This document shows, in pieces, positions 26,653-35,134 of a DNA stretch of 58,025 bases. The position numbers and the translations under genes were made by a program. Under the pieces are notes generated by a model. That model worked only from the letters and a program-made list of their open reading frames with translations, made no database searches and had not been told where the DNA came from. Source of the DNA: an uncultured Collinsella sp. GTDB taxonomy: Bacteria; Actinomycetota; Coriobacteriia; Coriobacteriales; Coriobacteriaceae. Location: NCBI GenBank assembly GCA_902493855.1, contig CABUQV010000013.1, forward strand, positions 1 to 58,025, given 5' to 3'. Positions within the stretch are counted from its first letter, which is position 1. Each line of letters begins with the position of its first letter.

Positions 26653-26672
26653 GTGCAGGTCGGAAGCCGTTT

Positions 26673-26811
26673 GTCTCGATCTGTAACATCTAGCCGAGTT
26701 TTTCGGTCCTAACTGTTACAGATTAAGATGAACAGGATTGCTCTTTCCGAAGAATCTAAATCTGTAACACGTAGCCCGCTTTTGACCGTCTACCTGTTAC
26801 AAATCGAGACA
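26673..26811. repeat. palindrome array A (2 units, types a-b)
   Basis: Two ~57-nt palindromes with arms TCTCGATCTGTAACA and complement. Unit 1 (26673-26730) has core type a (GCCGAGTTTTTCGGTC); unit 2 (26755-26811) has core type b (GCCCGCTTTTGACCGTC). The spacing is about 82 nt. It ends 14 bases before the stop of the next LacI gene. Confidence 0.85.
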
Positions 26812-26824
26812 AACGGAGTAGGAC

Positions 26825-27853
26825 CTAACCCCGTATGTCCCTAACAGTCGAGCGTTCGACCAGCGTACTCGGCACATGAATCGCCTCGATAGACGAGTTC
26901 TCTCCAATCGCCGCCTCAAACGCAAGCTTACCGACACCGCGCAAATCAAATCGCAGCGTCGTCAGCCGATTGTGAGGAACAAGTCCCTCGAGTGCGTCGT
27001 CGATACCAACCACGCTCACGTCGTCAGGCACGGACAGGCCCGCATTCTCGAGCGCGGCGATAACACCCAGCGCCATCTGGTCATTTGCCGCAAGCACGGC
27101 AGTCGGCGCCTGCGACCCGCCGGCAAGCACCTCGGCGGCAATCCGCTCGCCCATGGCGTACCCACTGTCCGCACTCCAATCGCCACGCAGCATCGGAGCG
27201 GCATCGACATGAGCACGACCCAGCGTATCGCGCCAACCGGCCTCACGAAAACGCGAGGAAATCGAGCTTTCCGGACCCGCCACAAACCGCATATTCGAGT
27301 GACCATGTTCCAGCAGATAATTGGTCAACAGCTCGCACGAACCATACTGGTCGGAGTCGATCGTCGTGCAGCGCGGATGCGCATACATGGACAGGATGAC
27401 CGTTCGCACTCCCGGCTGGGGAACAAACTCCTCAAAATCGGGAGCCATGCGGTTCATGTTGAGAATCATGCCGTCGACGGGTCGCTCGACCATGCGGCGC
27501 GAGGCATCGGCAAGTGCATAGGGCTTGTCGCCGCCCATCTCGATCATAGTGACGGCAAAATCGTGCTCGCGCGCCGCTTGCATGATACCCTCGAGCGTCG
27601 CCAGGTTACCGACACGTGTGATGTTGTACATGCACAGGCCAATAGAACGATACGACCCGCCGCGCAACGCCGCTCCAGCAAAATTGGGACGAAAGCCCAG
27701 CTCTTCCATGGCGGCCAGCACACGCTTGCGCGTCTTTTCCGTCACGTTGGGCATACCGTTGACCACGCGAGACACAGTCTGGCGGCTCACGCCAGCGAGC
27801 GCCGCAACCTCTGCCGCACTCGCCGAACGACCATTCCTTGTCTGCTGAGCCAT
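26825..27853 (-). CDS. LacI-family repressor of lactose module 2
   Basis: 342 residues; head SAAEVAALAGVSRQTVSRVVNGMPNVTEKTRKRVLAAMEELGFRPNFAGAALRGG; sensor AVLAANDQMALGVIAALENAG and VPDDVSVVGIDDALEG. ATG 27853 with GGAAGG is preferred to the longer ORF. Divergent from lacG2-lacE2 with three TGTTAACGTGCTCATT-type operators between them. Close to the gal repressor at 10445 in sequence and in operator. Confidence 0.85.
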   Translation of the reverse strand: MAQQTRNGRSASAAEVAALAGVSRQTVSRVVNGMPNVTEKTRKRVLAAMEELGFRPNFAGAALRGGSYRSIGLCMYNITRVGNLATLEGIMQAAREHDFAVTMIEMGGDKPYALADASRRMVERPVDGMILNMNRMAPDFEEFVPQPGVRTVILSMYAHPRCTTIDSDQYGSCELLTNYLLEHGHSNMRFVAGPESSISSRFREAGWRDTLGRAHVDAAPMLRGDWSADSGYAMGERIAAEVLAGGSQAPTAVLAANDQMALGVIAALENAGLSVPDDVSVVGIDDALEGLVPHNRLTTLRFDLRGVGKLAFEAAIGENSSIEAIHVPSTLVERSTVRDIRG

Positions 27854-27913
27854 GCCTTCCACGCTAACCTGCTTCCCAACTATTCCCCGCGCCCATGGCG
27901 CATCGTACATACA

Positions 27914-28180
27914 TTGATAACGTGCTCATGATACCCGAGCCATATACCACAACATGAAAACTTCTGTCAATCAAAACCGCTTACCGAACAAATACAACCG
28001 TTCGCGACTGTTTGAAGTTGTTTTGTTTCTATACATCCCAGCCGGATGTTAACGTGCTCATTGTCAAATGTTCACGTGCTCATTTTGGTTCTAATCATTT
28101 TAAGATAGTGTTTATCGGGCTTTTTCACCGCTGAACGCTAACCAGGGAGCCTCCTGAGCGCAAACGAACAATATCGAACA
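27914..28180. promoter_or_regulatory. control region of lactose module 2
   Basis: LacI sites: TTGATAACGTGCTCAT (27914-27929), ATGTTAACGTGCTCAT (28046-28061), ATGTTCACGTGCTCAT (28068-28083; 22 bp from the previous). 11-bp motif ACCGTTCGCGA at 27997-28007. DeoR-type ACGAACAATATCGAACA at 28164-28180, just before the lacG2 start. Confidence 0.65.
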
Positions 28181-28197
28181 GCGAGACGAGAGGGTGT

Positions 28198-29646
28198 ATG
28201 CATATGTCTTTGCTAAACCGCGTACAGCAGCTGCCGAAGGGCTTTGTTTGGGGCGCCGCAACCGCCGCGTACCAAACGGAAGGCTCCACGAAGGTGGCAG
28301 GCAAGGGTAAGACCATGTGGGACGATTACCTTGTCGCCCAGGGTCGCTTTTTGCCCGACCCGGCCAGTGATTTCTACAACCGCTACGAGGAGGATATCCG
28401 CCTTTCTGCCGAGCATGGACTCAACGCCATCCGTGTGTCCATCGCCTGGACCCGCATCTTCCCCAACGGCGACGATGCCGAGCCCCTCGCCGAGGGCGTT
28501 AAGCACTACCACGAGCTGTTCGCCTGCTGCAAAAAGTATGGCGTCGAGCCCTATGTGTCCCTGCATCACTTTGACTCCCCCGCCGCCCTATTCAACCAGG
28601 GCGACTGGCTCAACCGCAAGACCGTCGACGCCTATGTGCGCTATGCTGAGTTCTGCTTCCGCGAGTTCCGCGAGGTCAAGAATTGGTTCACCATCAACGA
28701 GCTCATCAGCCTCTCGCACTCCCAATACATCCAAGGCAACTTCCCGCCCAACCATCACTTTGATGTGACGAGCGGCATCCAGAGCCAGCACAACGAGCTC
28801 GTTGCCCACGCCCGCGCCGTCAACCTGTATAAGGATCTTGACGAGACCGAGCACCTGGGCGGACGCATTGGCATGGTCAACGTCCTGACGCCGGCATATC
28901 CTGCCACCGACTCGCCCGCCGACCAGCACGCCGCCGACCTGTACAACGCCTTCTACACCGACTTCATCATGGACGGCGCCTTCCTGGGTCACTACTCCGC
29001 GCGCACCCTCTCACTCATCAACGAGATTCTGCGTGCCAACAACGCCACACTTACGGTTGAGGACAGCGACATGGAGGAGCTCGCCAAGGCGGCGCCCCGC
29101 AACGATATGTTCGGCCTCAACTACTATCAGTCGGCGTTTATCGCCGCCTACGATGGCGAGTCCACCAACAGCTTTAACGGCACCGGTGACAAGGGCACCT
29201 CGTGCTTTAAGTTTAAGGGCGTCGGGCAGCAGGTCGATATGCCGGGTATCCCCACCACCGACTGGGATTGGCTCATCTACCCGCAAGGCCTCTACGACAC
29301 GCTCAAGCACATCAGCGCCACCTATCCCAACCTCCCCGTCATCTATATCACCGAAAATGGCCTAGGCCACAAGGACCCCGAGCCCGACGCAAACGGCATC
29401 GTCGCCGATCCCGAGCGCATCGACTTTGTCGACCAGCACATGGAGAAGGTGCTCCAGGCGCGCGCCGAAGGCGTCGACGTCCAGGGTTACTTTATCTGGA
29501 GCCTGCAGGACCAGTTCTCGTGGGCCAATGGCTATAACAAGCGCTACGGCCTGTTCTACATCGACTTCGACACGCAAAAACGCTACATCAAGCAGTCGGC
29601 ACTCTGGTATAAGGAGCTCGCCGACACTATGGCGGACGCGCAGTAG
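28198..29646 (+). CDS. 6-phospho-beta-galactosidase/glucosidase, GH1 (module 2)
   Basis: 482 residues of GH1. Acid/base Glu168 (NWFTINEL), nucleophile Glu386 (YITENGLG), phosphate-binding SWANGYNKRYG. The most diverged of the three LacG-like enzymes (TINEL instead of TFNEI, different loops at HFDSPAALFNQGDW), so a different disaccharide is possible. Gene order is enzyme before transporter, the reverse of modules 1 and 3. Start at 28198 behind GAGGG; an in-frame ATG two codons later is also possible. Confidence 0.9.
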   Translation: MHMSLLNRVQQLPKGFVWGAATAAYQTEGSTKVAGKGKTMWDDYLVAQGRFLPDPASDFYNRYEEDIRLSAEHGLNAIRVSIAWTRIFPNGDDAEPLAEGVKHYHELFACCKKYGVEPYVSLHHFDSPAALFNQGDWLNRKTVDAYVRYAEFCFREFREVKNWFTINELISLSHSQYIQGNFPPNHHFDVTSGIQSQHNELVAHARAVNLYKDLDETEHLGGRIGMVNVLTPAYPATDSPADQHAADLYNAFYTDFIMDGAFLGHYSARTLSLINEILRANNATLTVEDSDMEELAKAAPRNDMFGLNYYQSAFIAAYDGESTNSFNGTGDKGTSCFKFKGVGQQVDMPGIPTTDWDWLIYPQGLYDTLKHISATYPNLPVIYITENGLGHKDPEPDANGIVADPERIDFVDQHMEKVLQARAEGVDVQGYFIWSLQDQFSWANGYNKRYGLFYIDFDTQKRYIKQSALWYKELADTMADAQ

Positions 29647-29672
29647 CGCATCGCCTCGCTTTCCCCCGAGAA

Positions 29673-29709
29673 GGGAGCGGCCCTATGCGATACAAACCCA
29701 GCCGCTCCC
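29673..29709 (+). terminator. hairpin between lacG2 and lacE2
   Basis: GGGAGCGG pairs with CCGCTCCC around a 21-base loop in the 174-base gap. It is weak as a terminator and may modulate lacE2 expression. Confidence 0.4.
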
Positions 29710-29820
29710 CTCTCTCCCTGGGACCGACCCCGCCTGCACCCGGGCTTTTAGCAAGCGGGAGACCATATAGGTTTTCAACGTCCATGCCATTAAGATTTCA
29801 TGCAAAGAGGAGCGTGAACT

Positions 29821-31581
29821 ATGGAATCGATCGTTAAGTTCTTGGAGAAAGGTCAGCCGTACTTCGACAAGGTCTCTAAGAACATCTACCTTCAGGCCAT
29901 TAAAGACGGCTTTTTGGCAGCAATGCCCATCATCCTGTCTTCTTCTGTCTTCCTGCTTATTTCGACCCTGCCGGGCGTTGTCGCCACGGTCGGCGGCTTT
30001 ACGCTGCCCGACTGGTGGAACGTCGACGTCGTGAACTTCTGCAACAAGGTTTACAACTTCACGATGGGCGTCGTGGGCATCATGGTCGCCGGCACCACCG
30101 CAAGCGCGCTGACCGGCTCCAAGAACCGCCGCATGCCTGCCGGCAAGGCCATCAACGCCACGAGCACCATGGTCGCCGCCATGTGCGCTATGCTCATCTT
30201 GGCCGTTACCCAGACGAGTGCCAAGATCGACGGCGCCGATGTCTCGGTGTTCTTTACCGACAACATGGGCACCAAGGGCCTACTGAGCTCCTTTGTCGCC
30301 GCATTTGCCACGGTCAACATCTATGCCTTCTGCATTAAGCGAGACATCACCATCAAGCTGCCCAAAGAAGTCCCCGGCGCCATCGCCCAGAACTTCCGCG
30401 ACATCTTCGCCTTCAGCTTCTCCATCCTGTTTGTCGCCGTCATCGACGTTATCTGCCGCACCTGCTTGGCCGTCCCGTTTGCCAACGTCATCTCCACGCT
30501 GGTGAGCCCGCTGTTCGCCGCTGCCGATTCCTACGCCGGCCTCGCCCTCATCTGGTTCATGATCCCGCTGTTCTGGTTCATGGGCATCCACGGCCCCTCG
30601 GTCGTTAAGCCTGCCCTCAACGCCGCGCTGTTTGGCAACATCACCACCAACCTCGCCACGCTGCAGGCCGGCGGTCACCCCGCCCTCGCCCTGACCGAGA
30701 ACTTCGGTAACTACATCGGCGAACTCGGCGGCACCGGCGCCACGTTCATTGTCCCAATCATCTTCCTGCTCTTTATGCGCTCCAAGCAGCTCAAGGCCGT
30801 CGGCAAAGCCTCTGTCGTACCGGTGATGTTCGCCGTCAACGAGCCGCTGCTGTTCGCCGCGCCCATCATCCTCAACCCGTACTTCCTGATCCCGTTCCTG
30901 TTTGCCCCCGTGGCCAACGTCCTCATTGGTAAGTTCTTCATCGACTTTTTGGGTATGAACGGCTTTATCTATGCCATGCCGTGGGCACTCCCCGGACCGA
31001 TCGGCACCTTCATCGACACCAACTTCCAGCCGATCTCTCTGGTCCTGGTTGTCGTCCTGCTGGTCGTTGACTTCTTGATCTACTACCCGTTCTGCAAGGC
31101 CTACGACAACGTCCTGTGCAAGCAGGAGGCCGAGACCCTGGCCGAAGAAGAGGCCGAGGAGACCAAGACCGTCAAGACCGCTGACGCCCCCGCCGTTGAG
31201 GCTCCTGTTGTCGAGACCGCTTCTGCCACTGAGGCCTCCACAGCTCCGTCCGCCCTTAAGGGCAAGGATCTGAGGGTTCTGGTTCTGTGCGCTGGCGCCG
31301 GCACCTCTGCACTGCTCGCCAACGCGCTTAAGGAAGGCGCCGACGAGCTGGGCATCGACATTACCGCCAACGCCGGTGCCTACGGCAGTCACTACGCCAT
31401 CATGGACCAGTACAACGTCATCGTCCTGGCTCCGCAGGTTCGCACCTATTACAACGAAATGAAGGCCGACACCGACCGCCTGGGCATCACGCTGCTGTCG
31501 CCCAAGGGCAAACAGTACATCGACCTCACTAAGGATCCCAAGGGTGCCGTCGCCTGGATCGAGGAAAACCTCGAGGCATAA
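29821..31581 (+). CDS. lactose-type PTS EIICB (module 2)
   Basis: 586 residues. IIC domain with YFDKVSKNIYLQAIKDGFLAAMP, MGIHGPSVVKP and FAVNEPLLFAAPIILNP; Glu/Val/Ala-rich linker about 440-475; IIB domain with phospho-Cys490 (VLVLCAGAGTSALL) and VIVLAPQVRTYYNE. Pairs with the upstream GH1 enzyme. GAGGAG ribosome site. Closer to the copies at 33281 and 38822 than to the one at 23282. Confidence 0.92.
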   Translation: MESIVKFLEKGQPYFDKVSKNIYLQAIKDGFLAAMPIILSSSVFLLISTLPGVVATVGGFTLPDWWNVDVVNFCNKVYNFTMGVVGIMVAGTTASALTGSKNRRMPAGKAINATSTMVAAMCAMLILAVTQTSAKIDGADVSVFFTDNMGTKGLLSSFVAAFATVNIYAFCIKRDITIKLPKEVPGAIAQNFRDIFAFSFSILFVAVIDVICRTCLAVPFANVISTLVSPLFAAADSYAGLALIWFMIPLFWFMGIHGPSVVKPALNAALFGNITTNLATLQAGGHPALALTENFGNYIGELGGTGATFIVPIIFLLFMRSKQLKAVGKASVVPVMFAVNEPLLFAAPIILNPYFLIPFLFAPVANVLIGKFFIDFLGMNGFIYAMPWALPGPIGTFIDTNFQPISLVLVVVLLVVDFLIYYPFCKAYDNVLCKQEAETLAEEEAEETKTVKTADAPAVEAPVVETASATEASTAPSALKGKDLRVLVLCAGAGTSALLANALKEGADELGIDITANAGAYGSHYAIMDQYNVIVLAPQVRTYYNEMKADTDRLGITLLSPKGKQYIDLTKDPKGAVAWIEENLEA

Positions 31582-31613
31582 GACGCTGACACCACCTGCC
31601 GCTCGCAGACAAT

Positions 31614-31657
31614 AAATGGCCCGTGCATCGATGTATGATGCGCGGGCCATTTTGTTT
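31614..31657 (+). terminator. module 2 terminator
   Basis: AAATGGCCCG-GCAT pairs with ATGC-CGGGCCATTT, followed by TGTTT. Confidence 0.8.
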
Positions 31658-31680
31658 AGACCGCACCCGTCCTCCTGTTC

Positions 31681-31978
31681 ATCTCAATCTGTAACATCTA
31701 GCCGAGTTTTTCGGTCCTGGCTGTTACAGATCGAGGTGAACGCACAGGCCAAGCCGAAAATCTCAATCTGTAACATGTAGACCGCTTTTGACCGCTTAGA
31801 TGTTACAGATCGAGACAAACAGATGGGTCAATCCAATCAATCTAGATCTGTAACATCTGGCTGGTCATTTCACTCCTAACTGTTACAGATCGAGACAAAC
31901 GGAATAAGCCGGGCCGAATTGTCTAAATCTGTAACATCTAGCCGAGTTTTCGGGTCCCACCTGTTACAGATTTAGACG
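31681..31978. repeat. palindrome array B (4 units, a-b-a'-a)
   Basis: Units at 31681-31740 (a), 31760-31816 (b), 31840-31896 (diverged a) and 31921-31978 (a), about 80 bp apart. Arms TCT-RATCTGTAACA and complement are kept; the spacers between units carry short related text (CAGGCCAAGCCGAAA, AAGCCGGGCCGAATT). The 413-base gap holds only this array and the terminator. Confidence 0.88.
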
Positions 31979-31994
31979 AGCAGGCCGAGCACGT

Positions 31995-32996
31995 CTACGC
32001 CCGCAGATCCTTCACACTGGAACGCTCGACCAACACGCCCGAGACGAGCGTACGGCTTCTGGAGCTCGGGGCTTCCAGACCTGCGACGACCTCGTTAAGC
32101 GCACGGATGCCCAGTTCGCGGTGGCGAAACTTCACCGACGTCAGAATCGAGTTGGGAATCGTCTTGTAGAGCTCATCGTCGAAGCCAATCACGGACACGT
32201 CGTCGGGCACACTGAGCCCTTTGTCACGTAGAGCCATCATCACGCCGTTTGCCATGCAGTCGTTAGCGGCGAGGACCGCCGTGCAATCGGGCTTATCGGC
32301 AAGCACAAGGCCCGCGGCGTAGCCACTATCCGCATTCCAATCGCCTTGTAGAGGCTCAGGCGGCTCAATGCCACGCGCCTCGAGCGCCGCTCGCCAGCCT
32401 TTCATTCGGCACTGGCTCGACAGTGACTCTTTTTTACCAGAAACGAAGTACACGTTCTTGTGCCCGTGATTCAAGAAGTACTCGCATGCCATGCGCGCGC
32501 CGTCCTCTTGATCGTCACTGACGGTGGAGCAGGTAGGATGCTCCATCGGCGTAATAATCACCGTCTTGAGGTCTTTCGGCGCCTCAAAGGTATCAAAGTC
32601 ATCGACCATCTGACGCAGGTTGAAAATCATGCCGTCGACGGGAAGCTGCGACATCCTACGTGCCGCTTCGGCAAGGGTCATCTTCTCCCCCGCCCGCTTT
32701 TTAATCATCGTGAGCGCAAAGCCTCGCTCTTCGGCGGCATCGGCGATACCGTCAATCATGTCCACGTTGCCGCCCGACAAGTGGAACAGCACCACGCCGA
32801 TGCACCCGTAACGGCCCAACTTGAGCGAACGCGCGGCAAAGTTGGCTCGAAACCCGAGCGCCTCCATGGCCGAATGAACCTTATCGCGTGTAGACTCGCG
32901 CACGCTATCGGGCTCGTTGATCACGCGCGACACCGTCTTGAGAGAAACGCCCGCGGCAACTGCCACATCGTTCATTGAGACATTTTTCTTGTCCAT
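31995..32996 (-). CDS. LacI-family repressor of lactose module 3
   Basis: 333 residues; head SMNDVAVAAGVSLKTVSRVINEPDSVRESTRDKVHSAMEALGFRANFAARSLKLG; sensor TAVLAANDCMANGVMMALRDKG and VPDDVSVIGFDDELYK. Start chosen at 32996 (MDKKNVSMN). Divergent from lacE3-lacG3, with a perfect 24-bp palindrome centred on AACGTT in between. The recognition helix region (VSLKTVSRVIN) differs from the other three LacI proteins, as its operator does. Confidence 0.85.
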   Translation of the reverse strand: MDKKNVSMNDVAVAAGVSLKTVSRVINEPDSVRESTRDKVHSAMEALGFRANFAARSLKLGRYGCIGVVLFHLSGGNVDMIDGIADAAEERGFALTMIKKRAGEKMTLAEAARRMSQLPVDGMIFNLRQMVDDFDTFEAPKDLKTVIITPMEHPTCSTVSDDQEDGARMACEYFLNHGHKNVYFVSGKKESLSSQCRMKGWRAALEARGIEPPEPLQGDWNADSGYAAGLVLADKPDCTAVLAANDCMANGVMMALRDKGLSVPDDVSVIGFDDELYKTIPNSILTSVKFRHRELGIRALNEVVAGLEAPSSRSRTLVSGVLVERSSVKDLRA

Positions 32997-33086
32997 CGTT
33001 GCCACTGCTTCTCCAGTCGGTTCCCTATCGATCGTTCTTTGCGTTCTAGCATACACTACCTGCCCGACTGACAAATCAGCCGTTTA

Positions 33087-33178
33087 TCGGACAATATCGA
33101 CCGTTCACCCGTAAATCCTTGTTGCTCTTCCAAAAATGTCTTACGTTGTCATTAACGAAATGACAACGTTGTCATTTC
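33087..33178. promoter_or_regulatory. control region of lactose module 3
   Basis: DeoR-type TCGGACAATATCGACC (33087-33102), 11-bp motif ACCGTTCACCC (33100-33110), LacI sites TGTCTTACGTTGTCAT (33136-33151) and ATGACAACGTTGTCAT (33159-33174). The last lies inside a perfect 24-bp palindrome (33155-33178). Confidence 0.65.
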
Positions 33179-33280
33179 GCAATGCCTTCCTTAAGCAGGA
33201 AGGTTTCCGGGCAGTCCTGACCATCCATCGACGACCAGTTCCATCCACATGTATCGCGCATCGAGCAGCAAAGGAGCTCT

Positions 33281-35059
33281 ATGGACGCCATCGTAAAGAT
33301 GCTCGAAAAGCATCAACCGTTCTTTGAGAAGATCTCGAGGAACATCTACCTCCAGGCCATTAAGGACGGATTCCTTGGGTGCATGCCCATCGTCCTCACC
33401 TCTTCGATCTTCCTACTGATTGCCACCCTTCCTAGCGTAGTTGGCATCACGCTGCCCCAGCCGCTCATCGACTGGTGCAACAAGCTGTACAACTTCACCA
33501 TGGGCGTCATGGGCATCATGGTTGCCGGCACCACCGCCAAGAACTTTACGGCTTCCATGAACCGTCGCATGCCCGCCGGCAAGGTGCTCAACGACGGCTC
33601 CACCATGGTTGCCGCCCAGTGCAGCATGCTGCTGCTCGCAGTCACGCAGTTCACCACCAAGTTCAACGGCTCCGAACTTTCGGTCTTCGATTGCACCAGC
33701 ATGGGCACGCGCGGTCTGTTCTCGGCCTATATCGCCGCGTTCATTACCGTGTGGGTCTACAAATTCTGCGTCTCGCGCGATCTGACCATTAAGCTGCCCA
33801 AGGAGGTCCCGGGCGCCATCGCTCAGAACTTCCGCGACATTATCCCCTTTGGCGGTGCCGTCATCATCTGCGGCATCATCGATGTCATCGTGCGCAACCT
33901 CATGGGCGTTCCGTTCTCCGAGCTGCTTATCAAACTGCTCTCCCCGCTCTTCACTGCGGCAGAGACCTACCCCGGACTCATCCTTATTCAGGCAGCCACC
34001 GCGTTCTTCTGGTTCATCGGCGTCCACGGCCCCTCGATCGTCCAGCCGGGCATCGACCCCATCCGTCTTGCCAACCAGGCCGAAAACCTGCAGGTTCTGC
34101 TGGCAGGCGGCCACCCCGCCCACTCCCTCACCTTTAACATGTCGCTCGTGGGTGAGTTCGGCGGCACCGGCGCCACGTTCATCGTGCCGCTTCTGCTGAT
34201 TCTCTTTATGAAGTCCAAGCAGCTCAAAGCCGTCGGCAAGGCCTCGATCGTTCCTGTTGCCTTCGCCGTCAACGAACCGCTGCTCTTTGGCGCGCCGATG
34301 ATCCTTAACCCCTACATGCTCATCCCCTTTGTTGCCGCCGGCTGCGTCAACGTGAGTGTTGCCAAGTTCTTTATCGATAACGTGGGCATGAACGGCTTCT
34401 CCTTCGTGGTGCCTTGGGCTACCCCTGCCCCCATCGGCATCTTCATCACCACGAACTTCCAGCTTATCGCCCTGGTGTTTGTCGCAATCATCATCTTGCT
34501 GGACGCCATCATCTACCTGCCGTTCTTGAAGGCGTACGATAAGCTGCTCTGCGACCAGGAGGCCGAGCGTGCCGCCGAGCTGGGTCTCGAGTCCGATGGT
34601 GCTGCCGCCATCGCCGCCAGCACCTCTGCGCCCGCTGTCGAGCAAGCTACCGCTTCCGTCGAGCCGACCGCCGCTGCCGCCGACAGCAAGCCTGTCGCCG
34701 ATCAGCCCGAGCCCGCCGCCGACGCATCCGCTAAGAAGGATGTCGATGGTCTGAAGGTCCTCGTCCTGTGCGCCGGCGCCGGCACCTCTGCCATGCTCGC
34801 CAACGCCATCAAGGAAGGTGCTGCGCAGACCGGAGAGAACATCGCTTCCTCCGCAGGCGCCTATGGTCAGCACACTGCCATCATGGATCAGTACGACGTC
34901 ATCGTGCTTGCCCCGCAGGTCCGTAGCTACTACAACGACATGAAGGCCGACACCGATCGCTTGGGCATTAAGCTGCTCGCTCCGCGCGGTAAGGAATATA
35001 TCGACCTCACCCGCGACCCCGCTGGCGCCATCAAGTGGCTCCGCGAGAACCTCGACTAG
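33281..35059 (+). CDS. lactose-type PTS EIICB (module 3)
   Basis: 592 residues. IIC domain with FFEKISRNIYLQAIKDGFLGCMP, IGVHGPSIVQP and FAVNEPLLFGAPMILNP; a long Ala/Pro-rich linker (about 435-485); IIB with phospho-Cys497 (VLVLCAGAGTSAML). AAAGGAG ribosome site. First gene of module 3, followed by lacG3 after 75 bases. Confidence 0.92.
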   Translation: MDAIVKMLEKHQPFFEKISRNIYLQAIKDGFLGCMPIVLTSSIFLLIATLPSVVGITLPQPLIDWCNKLYNFTMGVMGIMVAGTTAKNFTASMNRRMPAGKVLNDGSTMVAAQCSMLLLAVTQFTTKFNGSELSVFDCTSMGTRGLFSAYIAAFITVWVYKFCVSRDLTIKLPKEVPGAIAQNFRDIIPFGGAVIICGIIDVIVRNLMGVPFSELLIKLLSPLFTAAETYPGLILIQAATAFFWFIGVHGPSIVQPGIDPIRLANQAENLQVLLAGGHPAHSLTFNMSLVGEFGGTGATFIVPLLLILFMKSKQLKAVGKASIVPVAFAVNEPLLFGAPMILNPYMLIPFVAAGCVNVSVAKFFIDNVGMNGFSFVVPWATPAPIGIFITTNFQLIALVFVAIIILLDAIIYLPFLKAYDKLLCDQEAERAAELGLESDGAAAIAASTSAPAVEQATASVEPTAAAADSKPVADQPEPAADASAKKDVDGLKVLVLCAGAGTSAMLANAIKEGAAQTGENIASSAGAYGQHTAIMDQYDVIVLAPQVRSYYNDMKADTDRLGIKLLAPRGKEYIDLTRDPAGAIKWLRENLD

Positions 35060-35073
35060 CTCCTCCCTCTGTT

Positions 35074-35100
35074 GGTGCCCGGATCCCCAGTTCGGGCACC
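35074..35100 (+). terminator. hairpin between lacE3 and lacG3
   Basis: GGTGCCCG pairs with CGGGCACC. No T run follows, so it is probably an intercistronic hairpin, like the one in module 1. Confidence 0.5.
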
Positions 35101-35134
35101 TCTCCCTATTCGTATCCCACAGAAAGGATGACTC

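Noticed and set aside
31681..31978. CRISPR array
   Set aside because: Units are long palindromes about 57 nt with short related spacers, the units vary in sequence, and no cas genes are present.
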